Of a DNA stretch of 7,597 nt, positions 1 through 5,358 are shown one piece after another. This DNA comes from Nitrospinota bacterium (GTDB taxonomy: Bacteria > Nitrospinota_A > UBA7883 > JACRLM01): NCBI GenBank assembly GCA_015231995.1, contig JADGAO010000091.1, forward strand, positions 4,134 to 11,730. Reading direction: 5' to 3'. Both the position numbers and the translations under genes were made by a program. The notes under the pieces are model-generated. The model searched no databases. It was not told the DNA's origin and saw nothing but the letters and a program-made list of their open reading frames with translations. Position 1 is the stretch's first letter, and every line of letters begins with the position of its first letter.

Positions 1-814
1 CCGCCATTTTGAACGCGAAAGCGGCGAGGGAGACCGCAAGGCCGGGAAGCTCTGTTCCCAATGAAATGCCATATGGGAAGAAGAGAGCCAGCCCCAGCGA
101 GCAAAGGATGAAAACCTTCATCATGTGCGCCCATTCCATAAGGGCAAGATACCAGCCGGAATATTCCAGTATCATTCCCTCGTGGATCATGGTCAGCTCC
201 AGGTGAGTGGCCGGGTTGTCCACGGGGATCCTGCCGGTTTCCGCGAATACGACCAGGACGAAGGCAAGCAGGGCGAATATCATCGAAGGCCGCAGATATA
301 TGCCGCTTTGCACAACGGACTGGACGATATTTGAGATGGACGTCGATTTGCTTACGAGCGAAAGCGTGAAGACCACCATGAGCATGGCCGGCTCCGCCAG
401 GGCCGATATCATCATTTCGCGGCTGGATCCCATGCCTCCAAACGCAGTTCCCACATCCATTCCGGCAAGCGCGATAAAAAACCTGGTCAGCGCGAAAATC
501 GCCACCAGCGCGATTACGTCGGCGGAGGAGGAGAAGGGCAGGTTGGCGTAAAAGGTTGGGATCAACATGCCAGCGGTGAGCGTCGCCCCGAAAACTATGT
601 ATGGGGTCATTCGGAATATGGGGCTTGCGTTCTCCGCCAGCGTCGCCTCTTTTCCGAACAGTTTTATGATGTCGCGGTAGGGCTGGAACAGGCCCGCCGA
701 AGCGCGTCCCTGCGACCAGCATTTGAGCATCCTGATCCACGCCACAAACATCGGCGGGGCGGATAACACGACGGCGAACTGCGCCGACATGAGAAACGCG
801 TCACTCACATCCAT
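1..814 (-). CDS. hyfC: HyfC/NuoH-like membrane subunit of a hydrogenase-4/complex I-type complex (partial, C-terminus outside window)
   Basis: This is the membrane subunit that joins the ion-pumping arm to the peripheral arm in group 4 hydrogenases and related complex I-like enzymes (NuoH/ND1 family). The 271 visible codons stay open to position 1; E. coli HyfC is about 315 residues, so roughly 45 are missing. Visible hallmarks are FQPYRDIIKLFGKE (residues 43-56), the loop ETGRIPVDNPATHLELTM (192-209) and IHEGMILEYSG (210-220), with conserved acidic residues E192, E206 and E212. Several hydrophobic helices lie between them. The start is ATG at 814, preceded by AGGAGG 4 bases upstream; the ATG at 818 hits a stop at once. 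It follows hyfB by 15 bases, in the order usual for hyf-type operons. The family call is secure. Whether the complex is a true hydrogenase or a hydrogenase-lacking relative cannot be decided here. Confidence 0.93.
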   Translation of the reverse strand, partial: MDVSDAFLMSAQFAVVLSAPPMFVAWIRMLKCWSQGRASAGLFQPYRDIIKLFGKEATLAENASPIFRMTPYIVFGATLTAGMLIPTFYANLPFSSSADVIALVAIFALTRFFIALAGMDVGTAFGGMGSSREMMISALAEPAMLMVVFTLSLVSKSTSISNIVQSVVQSGIYLRPSMIFALLAFVLVVFAETGRIPVDNPATHLELTMIHEGMILEYSGWYLALMEWAHMMKVFILCSLGLALFFPYGISLGTELPGLAVSLAAFAFKMA

Positions 815-829
815 ACATCCTCCTGCCCG

Positions 830-2869
830 TCATAAAAGAAGTAAAAGGGTGATGATGGTCGCAAAAGAATAGAGGATGTATATCTGTATCCTTCCGTGCT
901 GGAGTTTTCCCGCCTGCCTTGCCACCCAGAACGAAGCGTCGGCCACTGGCTGGTAGGCCATGTTCCAAACCCTGTCTCTTATCCGAAGGCGGTAGGTTAT
1001 GTTTTGGATATGCGCCCGGACAAGGCCGGATTGCGGCGGGCGGGTAACCTCCCTGATGTTGAAAACGAATCCCAGGATGCGCCTGATCGGCATCGCAAAA
1101 GAGGAGGAACTGTATTGCATCCTGCTGGTCATTTTCTCAAAACCGCAATCCCAGAGAGGGGCTTTGCGGGTGTTTCTCGGACGCATGTTCAGCAGGAAGT
1201 ATGCGCCGCCGACAAAAACCACCATCCCCAATAACACGATAGGGGCGGAATAAGAGGCGCGATTGGCGTTGAGCGGCACGAGCCACAACCAATGATACGG
1301 ATGCGGCTCTGTTTCGATGGAGGCTCCGGTAAGGCTGGCGGTGACGCCGCCAAGCGCTTCAATGACGACGGTGGGGAAAACGCCCATCAGAACGCAAGCC
1401 GACGTAGCCAGCCCCATGCCGAGTTTCATTGTAAAACCGGGATCGTGAGGCTCCCTCGCGTGTTGCGTTCTCGGATGGCCGAGAAAAACGACGCCGTACA
1501 CTTTCACGAACGTGGCCGCGGTAAGGGCGGCGGTAAGAGCCATGAGCGCGGCTCCAAGCGGGATGAGCAGGTTAAGCACCCTGTTGGGAAACGACGTGGA
1601 CATCAGAAAAGCCTGGAACGTAAGCCATTCCGAAACGAAACCGTTTAACGGCGGCAGTGAGGATATCGCCATGCAACCGGCAAGGAAAAAGGCGGCCGTG
1701 GCCGGCATCTTATGGATCAGGCCGCCCATCTTTTCCATGTCCTTCTCATGCGTGGCGTGAACGATCGCCCCGGCGCCCATGAACAGAAGCCCTTTGAACA
1801 TGGCGTGATTGATGACGTGCAGAAGGCTCGCGGTAAGGGCCAGCGACGCTAGCAGAGGGTTGCTGAACGATGTGAACATCATCGAAAGCCCCAGCCCGAT
1901 GAGGATTATCCCTATGTTGTCAACCGACGAGTAGGCGAGGAGCCTTTTGACGTCGTTTTCCATATAAGCGAACAGCACGCCGTAAATGGCGGAGACCAGC
2001 CCCAACGCCAACACCACCCCGCCCCACCACCATTGCTGGATGTGAATGATGTCGAAAGTGACCCGTATGATCCCGTAAATGGCGGTCTTGAGCATCACGC
2101 CGCTCATGAGCGCGGAGACGTTGCTTGGAGCGGCCGGATGGGCCTCTGGAAGCCAGACATGAAGAGGAACCACCCCAGCCTTGGCCGCAAACCCGGTGAA
2201 GGCGAGAAAAAAAGCGGCGGTCGCCAACGGGAGCGGCAGGGATGATTTGCGCATCGCCTCGAATGTGTAACCGCTGAAATCGTCGAAACCGCTGGTGTAG
2301 CCGGCGATTATTCCGAAGGAGAGCAGGATGAGCATCGCCCCGACATGCGCGACGACGACGTACAGTAAAGCGGCTTTTCTGTTCGCCGCGTTCTCATCCT
2401 CGAACGCGACAAGGAAGAAAGACGATATCGCCATGACCTCCCAGGAGATGAGGAAAAAGAAAGCGTCGTCGGCTACCGTCACCATGAGCATTCCGGCAAG
2501 GAACAGGTTGTAGAAAACAACGAAGCTCGCCAGAGACCTTTTGCCGATATACGACTGCATGTACCCTGCGGAATAAATCGAGACGATTGCGCCAAGCCCG
2601 GCTATGGTAATTATGAAAAAACCTGAAAGCCCGTCAAGCCGCAGATTGAAAGGCAAATCCGGCAATCCCATCGGAATGACAAGGGTCTGCTCCGGGGAAT
2701 ACAGGGCGCCGATTCCTCCCGCCAGGGCGATGACGCAGGCAATCGCCGGGATGTAAAACGTCAGGTTCAGGAGAAATGGCCGTTTAAGATTGATAAAAGG
2801 CGCAAGCGCGGCCGTGGCCATAAGCATTGAAATGGCGGTTACGACGAGCTCGATGGTGGAAACGGACAT
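830..2869 (-). CDS. hyfB: HyfB-like proton-translocating antiporter subunit (NuoL/Mrp family)
   Basis: This 679-residue polytopic inner-membrane protein belongs to the NuoL/NuoM/MrpA antiporter-like family that moves ions in complex I and group 4 hydrogenases; E. coli HyfB is about 670 residues. Residues expected in the channel are visible: E144 in ISWEVMAISSFFLV, K230 in the block TGFAAKAGVVPLHVWLPEAH (225-244), K261 in MLKTAIYG, K308 before RLLAYSSVDNIG, H351/H355/K359 in LHVINHAMFKG, and K456 in the later helix TFVKVYGVVFLGHPR. The C-terminal block WDCGFEKMTSRMQYSSSSFA (573-592), followed by MPIRRI, is typical of HyfB rather than NuoL, and a last hydrophobic helix ends the protein. ATG 2869 is the only ATG, GTG or TTG downstream of an in-frame stop, but it lacks a clear Shine-Dalgarno site. 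A 34-codon ORF ends 7 bases upstream, which could allow translational coupling. It is followed by hyfC. Confidence 0.95.
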   Translation of the reverse strand: MSVSTIELVVTAISMLMATAALAPFINLKRPFLLNLTFYIPAIACVIALAGGIGALYSPEQTLVIPMGLPDLPFNLRLDGLSGFFIITIAGLGAIVSIYSAGYMQSYIGKRSLASFVVFYNLFLAGMLMVTVADDAFFFLISWEVMAISSFFLVAFEDENAANRKAALLYVVVAHVGAMLILLSFGIIAGYTSGFDDFSGYTFEAMRKSSLPLPLATAAFFLAFTGFAAKAGVVPLHVWLPEAHPAAPSNVSALMSGVMLKTAIYGIIRVTFDIIHIQQWWWGGVVLALGLVSAIYGVLFAYMENDVKRLLAYSSVDNIGIILIGLGLSMMFTSFSNPLLASLALTASLLHVINHAMFKGLLFMGAGAIVHATHEKDMEKMGGLIHKMPATAAFFLAGCMAISSLPPLNGFVSEWLTFQAFLMSTSFPNRVLNLLIPLGAALMALTAALTAATFVKVYGVVFLGHPRTQHAREPHDPGFTMKLGMGLATSACVLMGVFPTVVIEALGGVTASLTGASIETEPHPYHWLWLVPLNANRASYSAPIVLLGMVVFVGGAYFLLNMRPRNTRKAPLWDCGFEKMTSRMQYSSSSFAMPIRRILGFVFNIREVTRPPQSGLVRAHIQNITYRLRIRDRVWNMAYQPVADASFWVARQAGKLQHGRIQIYILYSFATIITLLLLL

Positions 2870-2876
2870 TTTTATG

Positions 2877-2981
2877 CTAACGGGCTGGACAATAAGGGAT
2901 GACTCCGGGTTTTCCTGTCGTGGAATTGAACAGGCGGGTAAGACGCTGGCGGTTTATATCAAAACATAAGTCATAAAACAT
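2877..2981 (-). CDS. Possible 34-residue leader ORF ahead of hyfB
   Basis: An ATG at 2981 is preceded by a purine-rich AAAGAGGAAA, giving a GAGG core only 3 bases from the ATG. The ORF runs 34 codons to a TAG 7 bases before the hyfB ATG. The product is polar and unrecognised: it starts MFYDLCFDINRQRLTRLF and ends GVIPYCPAR. The main argument for it is that hyfB itself has no visible Shine-Dalgarno site, so ribosomes ending here could restart at hyfB. It could equally be chance, because the Shine-Dalgarno spacing is short and no regulatory codon run is seen. Confidence 0.25.
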   Translation of the reverse strand: MFYDLCFDINRQRLTRLFNSTTGKPGVIPYCPAR

Positions 2982-3037
2982 TTTCCTCTTTCCGCCGCTT
3001 TGCGCGCGCTAATGCGTATTAAATATCAGCTTGTACA

Positions 3038-3066
3038 GATATAGCGCTTTAGCGCCAATTTGTCCA
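3038..3066 (-). promoter_or_regulatory. Candidate promoter for the hyf genes
   Basis: On the minus strand TGGACA (3066-3061) and TATATC (3043-3038) are separated by 17 bases, close to the sigma70 pattern but with mismatches in both boxes. The spacer contains the inverted repeat GCGC-TTTA-GCGC (3044-3055), which could be an operator or just a hairpin. It lies about 170 bases before hyfB and 57 before the 34-codon leader ORF. No other convincing promoter was found in 2870-3084. Low confidence. Confidence 0.3.
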
Positions 3067-3074
3067 GAGACCGT

Positions 3075-3116
3075 AATTTAAAATGCGGTATGCAAAGGAT
3101 TAACTCTGCATACCGC
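3075..3116 (-). terminator. Rho-independent-like terminator after the 42-residue gene
   Basis: A perfect 10-bp stem, GCGGTATGCA (3085-3094) and TGCATACCGC (3107-3116), encloses a 12-base loop. On the minus strand it is followed by ATTTTAAATTA, an imperfect T-rich tail. It begins 14 bases after the stop codon of the small gene at 3131-3259. The stem is strong and the tail only moderate. It would also insulate the hyf genes from the transcript above. Confidence 0.6.
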
Positions 3117-3130
3117 CACGTTGCGCTAGG

Positions 3131-3259
3131 CTACTCTTTCACCCAGATCGCAAACGCCTTTTTGCCATAGCTACTGGCGTATATTCGCCTACCATTTCGC
3201 AAGCGGATGCTGGCAGTGAATACAAGCCGATAGCCTGGCCTTTCCGGGAATGTGTCCAT
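3131..3259 (-). CDS. 42-residue small basic protein, function unknown
   Basis: This small gene runs from ATG 3259 to TAG 3131. Three signs support it: AGGAGAGG lies 7 bases before the ATG, a terminator-like hairpin lies just after the stop, and the protein has a globular pattern rather than a low-complexity one. The product begins MDTFPERPGYRLVFTASIRL and continues with RNGRRIYASSYGKKAF to the end AIWVKE. Alternating hydrophobic residues (YRLVFTASIRL, RRIYA, KAFAIWV) suggest three short beta strands with a turn at RNG and a YGKKAF motif. It carries a net positive charge and has no signal peptide. I recall small hypothetical proteins with a similar Y-G-x-K-A-F pattern but cannot name a family, and I assign no function. 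A longer overlapping frame at 3139-3324 lacks a Shine-Dalgarno site and is judged spurious. It lies downstream of the tRNA and a folded segment and may be transcribed with them. Confidence 0.6.
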   Translation of the reverse strand: MDTFPERPGYRLVFTASIRLRNGRRIYASSYGKKAFAIWVKE

Positions 3260-3297
3260 ATAGACACCTCTCCTGATATTGGAGCGTGAATAATGAA

Positions 3298-3373
3298 CTT
3301 GCGAAGAATTGGCTTGAGAAACAAGCCAAAATAAGCTATGATTCTAACTGGTATGGATCATAGCTATCGCAAG
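3298..3373 (-). ncRNA. Possible structured RNA: three-stem junction
   Basis: Three perfect helices fit into 76 bases. P1 pairs CTTGCGA (3298-3304) with TCGCAAG (3367-3373), 7 bp. Inside it, one hairpin is TTGGCTTG/CAAGCCAA (3309-3316, 3322-3329; 8 bp, 5-base loop) and another is AGCTATGAT/ATCATAGCT (3334-3342, 3357-3365; 9 bp, 14-base loop). A further 7-bp pair, GGAGCGT (3281-3287) with ACGCTCC (3385-3391), can close it from outside. It lies between the tRNA and the Shine-Dalgarno site of the 42-residue gene, so on the minus strand it would be a 5' leader. It could be a cis-regulatory RNA, a small stand-alone RNA, or the remnant of a palindromic mobile element. No known riboswitch core was recognised. 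The strand is inferred from the neighbours. Confidence 0.4.
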
Positions 3374-3416
3374 AGGTTTGTTGGACGCTCCGGCTCCAAC
3401 CCCTTTTGTAAGATAG

Positions 3417-3489
3417 CGCCCCCGGTAGGATTTGAACCTACAACAAAACGGGTAGTAACCGATTGCTCTATCCTTTGAGCTACGGGGGC
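3417..3489 (-). tRNA. tRNA gene with anticodon ACU on an Arg-like body (possibly aberrant or a pseudogene)
   Basis: A 73-base cloverleaf is complete. Acceptor GCCCCCG (3489-3483) pairs with CGGGGGC (3424-3418). The D arm is GCTC-AAAGGATA-GAGC. The anticodon arm is ATCGG-TTACTAC-CCGTT. The variable region has 5 bases. The T arm is GTAGG-TTCAAAT-CCTAC, and the discriminator is G at 3417. CCA is not encoded. The loop has T33 and A37, placing the anticodon at 3456-3454 as ACU. The anticodon stem has one T-T mismatch (position 28 with 42). ACU would pair with the serine codon AGU, yet the short variable region excludes a normal tRNA-Ser. A20, C35 and U36 are the features ArgRS recognises, so the body looks like tRNA-Arg(UCU) with an altered position 34. 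It begins 33 bases after the HARE-HTH gene, with a strong hairpin between them. That it is tRNA-derived is clear; whether it works and what it carries are open. Confidence 0.8.
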
Positions 3490-3497
3490 AAAAATTT

Positions 3498-3525
3498 TAG
3501 CGTAGCGGTTGCCGCCGCTACGCTA
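3498..3525. terminator. Strong hairpin between the HARE-HTH gene and the tRNA, terminator-like on both strands
   Basis: An 11-bp perfect stem, TAGCGTAGCGG (3498-3508) and CCGCTACGCTA (3515-3525), has a 6-base loop. On the plus strand TTTTT follows at once. On the minus strand the stem is followed by AAATTTTT, a weaker tail. The stop codon of the HARE-HTH gene (3523-3525) is built into the stem. If it terminates minus-strand transcription, the tRNA needs its own promoter, which I do not see; otherwise it may be a partial terminator or a processing site ahead of the tRNA. Confidence 0.6.
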
Positions 3526-4068
3526 TTTTTCTTCTTCGTTATTCTCTCCCTCTGTAAGTTCTTCGGAAGTTTCCGATTTTGTTTTAGCTCCTCTTTCTTT
3601 TACTTTTTTAAATCTCTTGTCTTTTTCGTCTTTATAGAAATCTAGAAGGCCATAGTGGTTCTCGTCTATCTTGGCAAATACGAATGTCGAACGACCTAAC
3701 GTTGTTCGGAATTTTTCCTCCGAAGGGATCGAGCATCCACCTGCTTTTATCCCACGCACTATTTCGTTAAAATGTAGAGCATGTCCTTTTTTTCGCAAGA
3801 ATTTTTTCGCCGCCTCAACTGGATCAAGCGAAAAGAATTCATCAGGGCGGGTCAATAAAGGTTTTGGAGATGGCTCTCCCTGTTCGGAATCCATTTTAAA
3901 GATTTCGGATAAAGTCGTTCGCCTCTCTCCTATAAGGTCTTCCATCGAATTTAGCCCATGATGTATTTTGAGAACCTCAAGCATGAGCGGGTTATTTTTT
4001 ATCTCGTCAATTTTGCCTTCTAGGGCAAGCTTCGCGGCTTCTATCGAAGCCATTACCGCATCTCTCAT
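3523..4068 (-). CDS. Small HARE-HTH-like winged-helix protein
   Basis: This 181-residue cytosolic protein has an N-terminal alpha-helical part (1-60, including IEAAKLALEGKIDEIKNN), a linker rich in S, P and E, and a HARE-HTH-like domain at about 84-143. Motifs of that domain are PVEAAKKFLRKKGHALHFNE (83-102), IVRGIKAGG, then EKFRTTLGRSTFVFAKI (118-134) and HYGLLDF. The tail from 145 is highly charged (K/E-rich). HARE-HTH domains occur in restriction and chromatin-linked proteins and in the RNA polymerase delta subunit, where they are thought to bind DNA or protein partners; no catalytic domain is present here. ATG 4068 is preferred because AAGGGAG lies 6 bases upstream. The longer TTG (4095) or ATG (4089) starts would sit in or beside the promoter -10 box. 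Base composition is more AT-rich than in the flanking hyf and ctaB genes, suggesting acquisition. It could be a regulator or a remnant of a defence module; function is not assigned. Confidence 0.75.
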   Translation of the reverse strand: MRDAVMASIEAAKLALEGKIDEIKNNPLMLEVLKIHHGLNSMEDLIGERRTTLSEIFKMDSEQGEPSPKPLLTRPDEFFSLDPVEAAKKFLRKKGHALHFNEIVRGIKAGGCSIPSEEKFRTTLGRSTFVFAKIDENHYGLLDFYKDEKDKRFKKVKERGAKTKSETSEELTEGENNEEEK

Positions 4069-4094
4069 TTTGGTCTCCCTTGAAAACATGACCA

Positions 4095-4123
4095 ATCTTA
4101 TCCATTCTTGCGCTTAAAGTCAA
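4095..4123 (-). promoter_or_regulatory. Sigma70-like promoter for the HARE-HTH gene
   Basis: On the minus strand TTGACT (4123-4118) and TAAGAT (4100-4095) are separated by exactly 17 bases; each box differs from consensus at one base. Transcription should begin near 4088, giving a leader of about 20 bases that holds the Shine-Dalgarno site for ATG 4068. This rules against the upstream TTG and ATG starts. It is the clearest promoter in the window. Confidence 0.7.
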
Positions 4124-4264
4124 ACTAAATTCATCCAAATATTCTATGCTTTTTTTATTAACATTATCTGATTGAATTTTAAAGACATTAGTGATGAGTT
4201 GATGAGTTTTTGAGATTGGTTTGAGATGTTTTTAGTTCCGTGCATATCCGGTAGTGACGCTAGG
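4124..4264. other. AT-rich intergenic stretch without a gene
   Basis: No supported ORF lies here. The stretch includes a T7 run (4151-4157 region) and a perfect tandem pair of GATGAGTT (4193-4208). AT-rich sequence directly upstream of the TTGACT box could act as an UP-like element. The composite repeat begins after it. Confidence 0.4.
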
Positions 4265-4277
4265 GGCCTCTCTTTTT

Positions 4278-4374
4278 CCTCCCCTTACTAAGGGGAGGTG
4301 GCGCGTACCCGCGTCGGTGGGGTTTAATTAAACCCCCTCGCAACTGCGTTGCGGTCCCCCTTTCTAAGGGGGAC
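4278..4374. repeat. Palindromic repeat cluster with CCCCTT-N3-AAGGGG stems
   Basis: Four inverted repeats stand in a row. CCTCCCCTT-ACT-AAGGGGAGG (4278-4298) has a 9-bp stem. GGGGTTTAATTAAACCCC (4319-4336) is a perfect 18-base palindrome. CGCAAC-TGC-GTTGCG (4339-4353) has 6 bp. GTCCCCCTT-TCT-AAGGGGGAC (4354-4374) has 9 bp. The two outer stems are variants of one motif. Interspersed repeats of this form are common in intergenic DNA of Desulfobacterota, Nitrospirota and cyanobacteria (from memory). It sits between two minus-strand units. The reading frame that crosses it on the minus strand only translates repeats. Confidence 0.75.
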
Positions 4375-4398
4375 AAACTTGGATTCACGCAGTCCGAG

Positions 4399-4501
4399 GT
4401 GTTTTTCACCCCCATCCTTGTAGGCGTATCGCGTGATACGGTCGTCCTAAGAAAGGGCGGTTCTCGAACCGCCCCTACAGGAGAGGCGGGGTGAAGAACA
4501 C
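4399..4501. repeat. Nested inverted-repeat element with two inner hairpins
   Basis: The outer arms GTGTTTTTCACCCC (4399-4412) and GGGGTGAAGAACAC (4488-4501) are inverted with 13 of 14 bases matching. Inside, TGTAGG (4419-4424) and CCTACA (4474-4479) form a second inverted pair. These enclose two hairpins side by side: CGTATC-GCGT-GATACG (4425-4440) and GGGCGGTT-CTCG-AACCGCCC (4455-4474). The concentric order (outer pair, inner pair, two hairpins) suggests one repeat inserted within another. No transposase is present, so any mobility would need to be supplied from elsewhere. Confidence 0.7.
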
Positions 4502-4546
4502 CCACGCCGAGCATTAATTTGTTGGGCGTTTTGGGGATTACGCAAA

Positions 4547-4565
4547 GCTCTCTCCGGGAGGGAGC
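4547..4565 (-). terminator. Weak hairpin, possible terminator after the REC-Hpt gene
   Basis: GCTCTCTC-CGG-GAGGGAGC forms an 8-bp stem with one G-T pair, 32 bases after the REC-Hpt stop codon. On the minus strand only TTTGC follows, so the T tail is poor. A smaller hairpin, CCCG-ATTG-CGGG (4578-4589), lies closer to the gene. Either could end the transcript; the repeat cluster further on may do so instead. Confidence 0.3.
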
Positions 4566-4597
4566 GGCTTCCGATCGCCCGATTGCGGGATTATGGA

Positions 4598-5350
4598 TCA
4601 GGCTTGCGTTTCTTTTTCCAGCGCTCTGGCTGTCACATCGAAGACGGCCTTCATCTCCACAAAAACAGGGCCGACTTCCTCGAACTCGCTCTTCTCGGCC
4701 AGGTGTTCCATCTTCGCCGCGACGCGGGTGAGAGGCCCCGCATAAATTTGCGACGACGACCCTTTCAATTGATGAGCCTTCAGCTTCAACGCCACCGCAT
4801 CCTTCTTCGATATGGCAGAGCTTATCTCCACGATCATTTCCCTTCCACGTTTCACGAAAAGCGTCGCAAGCTCCCGTACCTCGTTTTCGGAAAACATGTC
4901 GCGCAACGAACTTAGATCAAACAGGGCGGTCTCCTGCGCCATATTCAGACTGGGCGGGGCGGTTTTGGAGGAGTGATCCTTTATCCTTATTTCCAGGTCC
5001 AGTGGGTTTACGGGTTTGGCGAGGTAATCGTCCATACCTGCGGCGACGCATCTGTCCAGGTACGAGGCTCGATGATGAGCGCTCACCGCGAAAATGGGGA
5101 TATGTCCTCCGCGCTCCCTTTCGATCCGCCGTATGGCCGCCGTCGCCTCCAGCCCGTCCAAATCTGGCATCTCCAAGTCCATGAGGATCAGGTCGTAATG
5201 TCCAGCCATCCACTTCTCTATGGTTTGTCGCCCGGAATCGGCCACATCAACCGCATACCCGTGTTTCTGGAGCGTGATGGTCGTTATCTGCTGGTTGAAA
5301 TGGTTATCCTCCGCCAGGAGTATCTTTAAACCGGCTCCATCCTTTGTCAT
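4598..5350 (-). CDS. Phosphorelay protein with receiver and Hpt domains
   Basis: This 250-residue soluble protein has a CheY-like receiver (about 8-125) and a histidine phosphotransfer domain (about 145-245). Receiver residues are all present: the acid pair E14 D15 in LLAEDNHFNQQ, acceptor D58 in LILMDLEMPDLDG, S90 in FAVSAH, and K112 in LAKPVNP. The Hpt histidine is H193 in LKAHQLKGSSSQI. The order matches the C-terminal end of BarA/EvgS-type hybrid kinases, but there is no kinase core, so it must take phosphate from another protein and pass it on. It has no DNA-binding output domain. The start is ATG 5350, 8 bases after the TPR gene; no clear Shine-Dalgarno site is seen, so coupling with the TPR gene is likely. 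The partner kinase and the target are not in the window. Confidence 0.92.
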   Translation of the reverse strand: MTKDGAGLKILLAEDNHFNQQITTITLQKHGYAVDVADSGRQTIEKWMAGHYDLILMDLEMPDLDGLEATAAIRRIERERGGHIPIFAVSAHHRASYLDRCVAAGMDDYLAKPVNPLDLEIRIKDHSSKTAPPSLNMAQETALFDLSSLRDMFSENEVRELATLFVKRGREMIVEISSAISKKDAVALKLKAHQLKGSSSQIYAGPLTRVAAKMEHLAEKSEFEEVGPVFVEMKAVFDVTARALEKETQA

Positions 5351-5358
5351 AACGGCCG

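Noticed and set aside
207..551. 114-codon plus-strand frame and other plus-strand frames over hyfB, hyfC, ctaB and the TPR/REC-Hpt genes
   Set aside because: They are antisense shadows of strongly supported minus-strand genes and show no family motifs.
3139..3324. 61-codon minus-strand frame
   Set aside because: It overlaps the 42-residue gene in another frame, lacks a Shine-Dalgarno site and runs through the folded segment.
3279..3399. Integron attC site, because GTTGGAC (3379-3385 region) fits the GTTRRRY core
   Set aside because: No matching inverse core at the right distance and no integrase or cassette array; the only complementary TCCAAC/GTTGGA arms are 9 bases apart.
3417..3489. Ordinary tRNA-Ser(ACU)
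   Set aside because: The variable region has only 5 bases, whereas bacterial tRNA-Ser has a long variable arm.
4069..4095. N-terminal extension of the HARE-HTH protein from TTG 4095 or ATG 4089
   Set aside because: The promoter -10 box lies at 4095-4100, so these starts would be before or at the transcript start, and ATG 4068 has a good Shine-Dalgarno site.
4260..4514. 84-codon minus-strand frame
   Set aside because: It translates the inverted-repeat cluster and has no coding features.
4520..4527. GTTGGGC as a second attC-like core
   Set aside because: No partner RYYYAAC core; single short match expected by chance.
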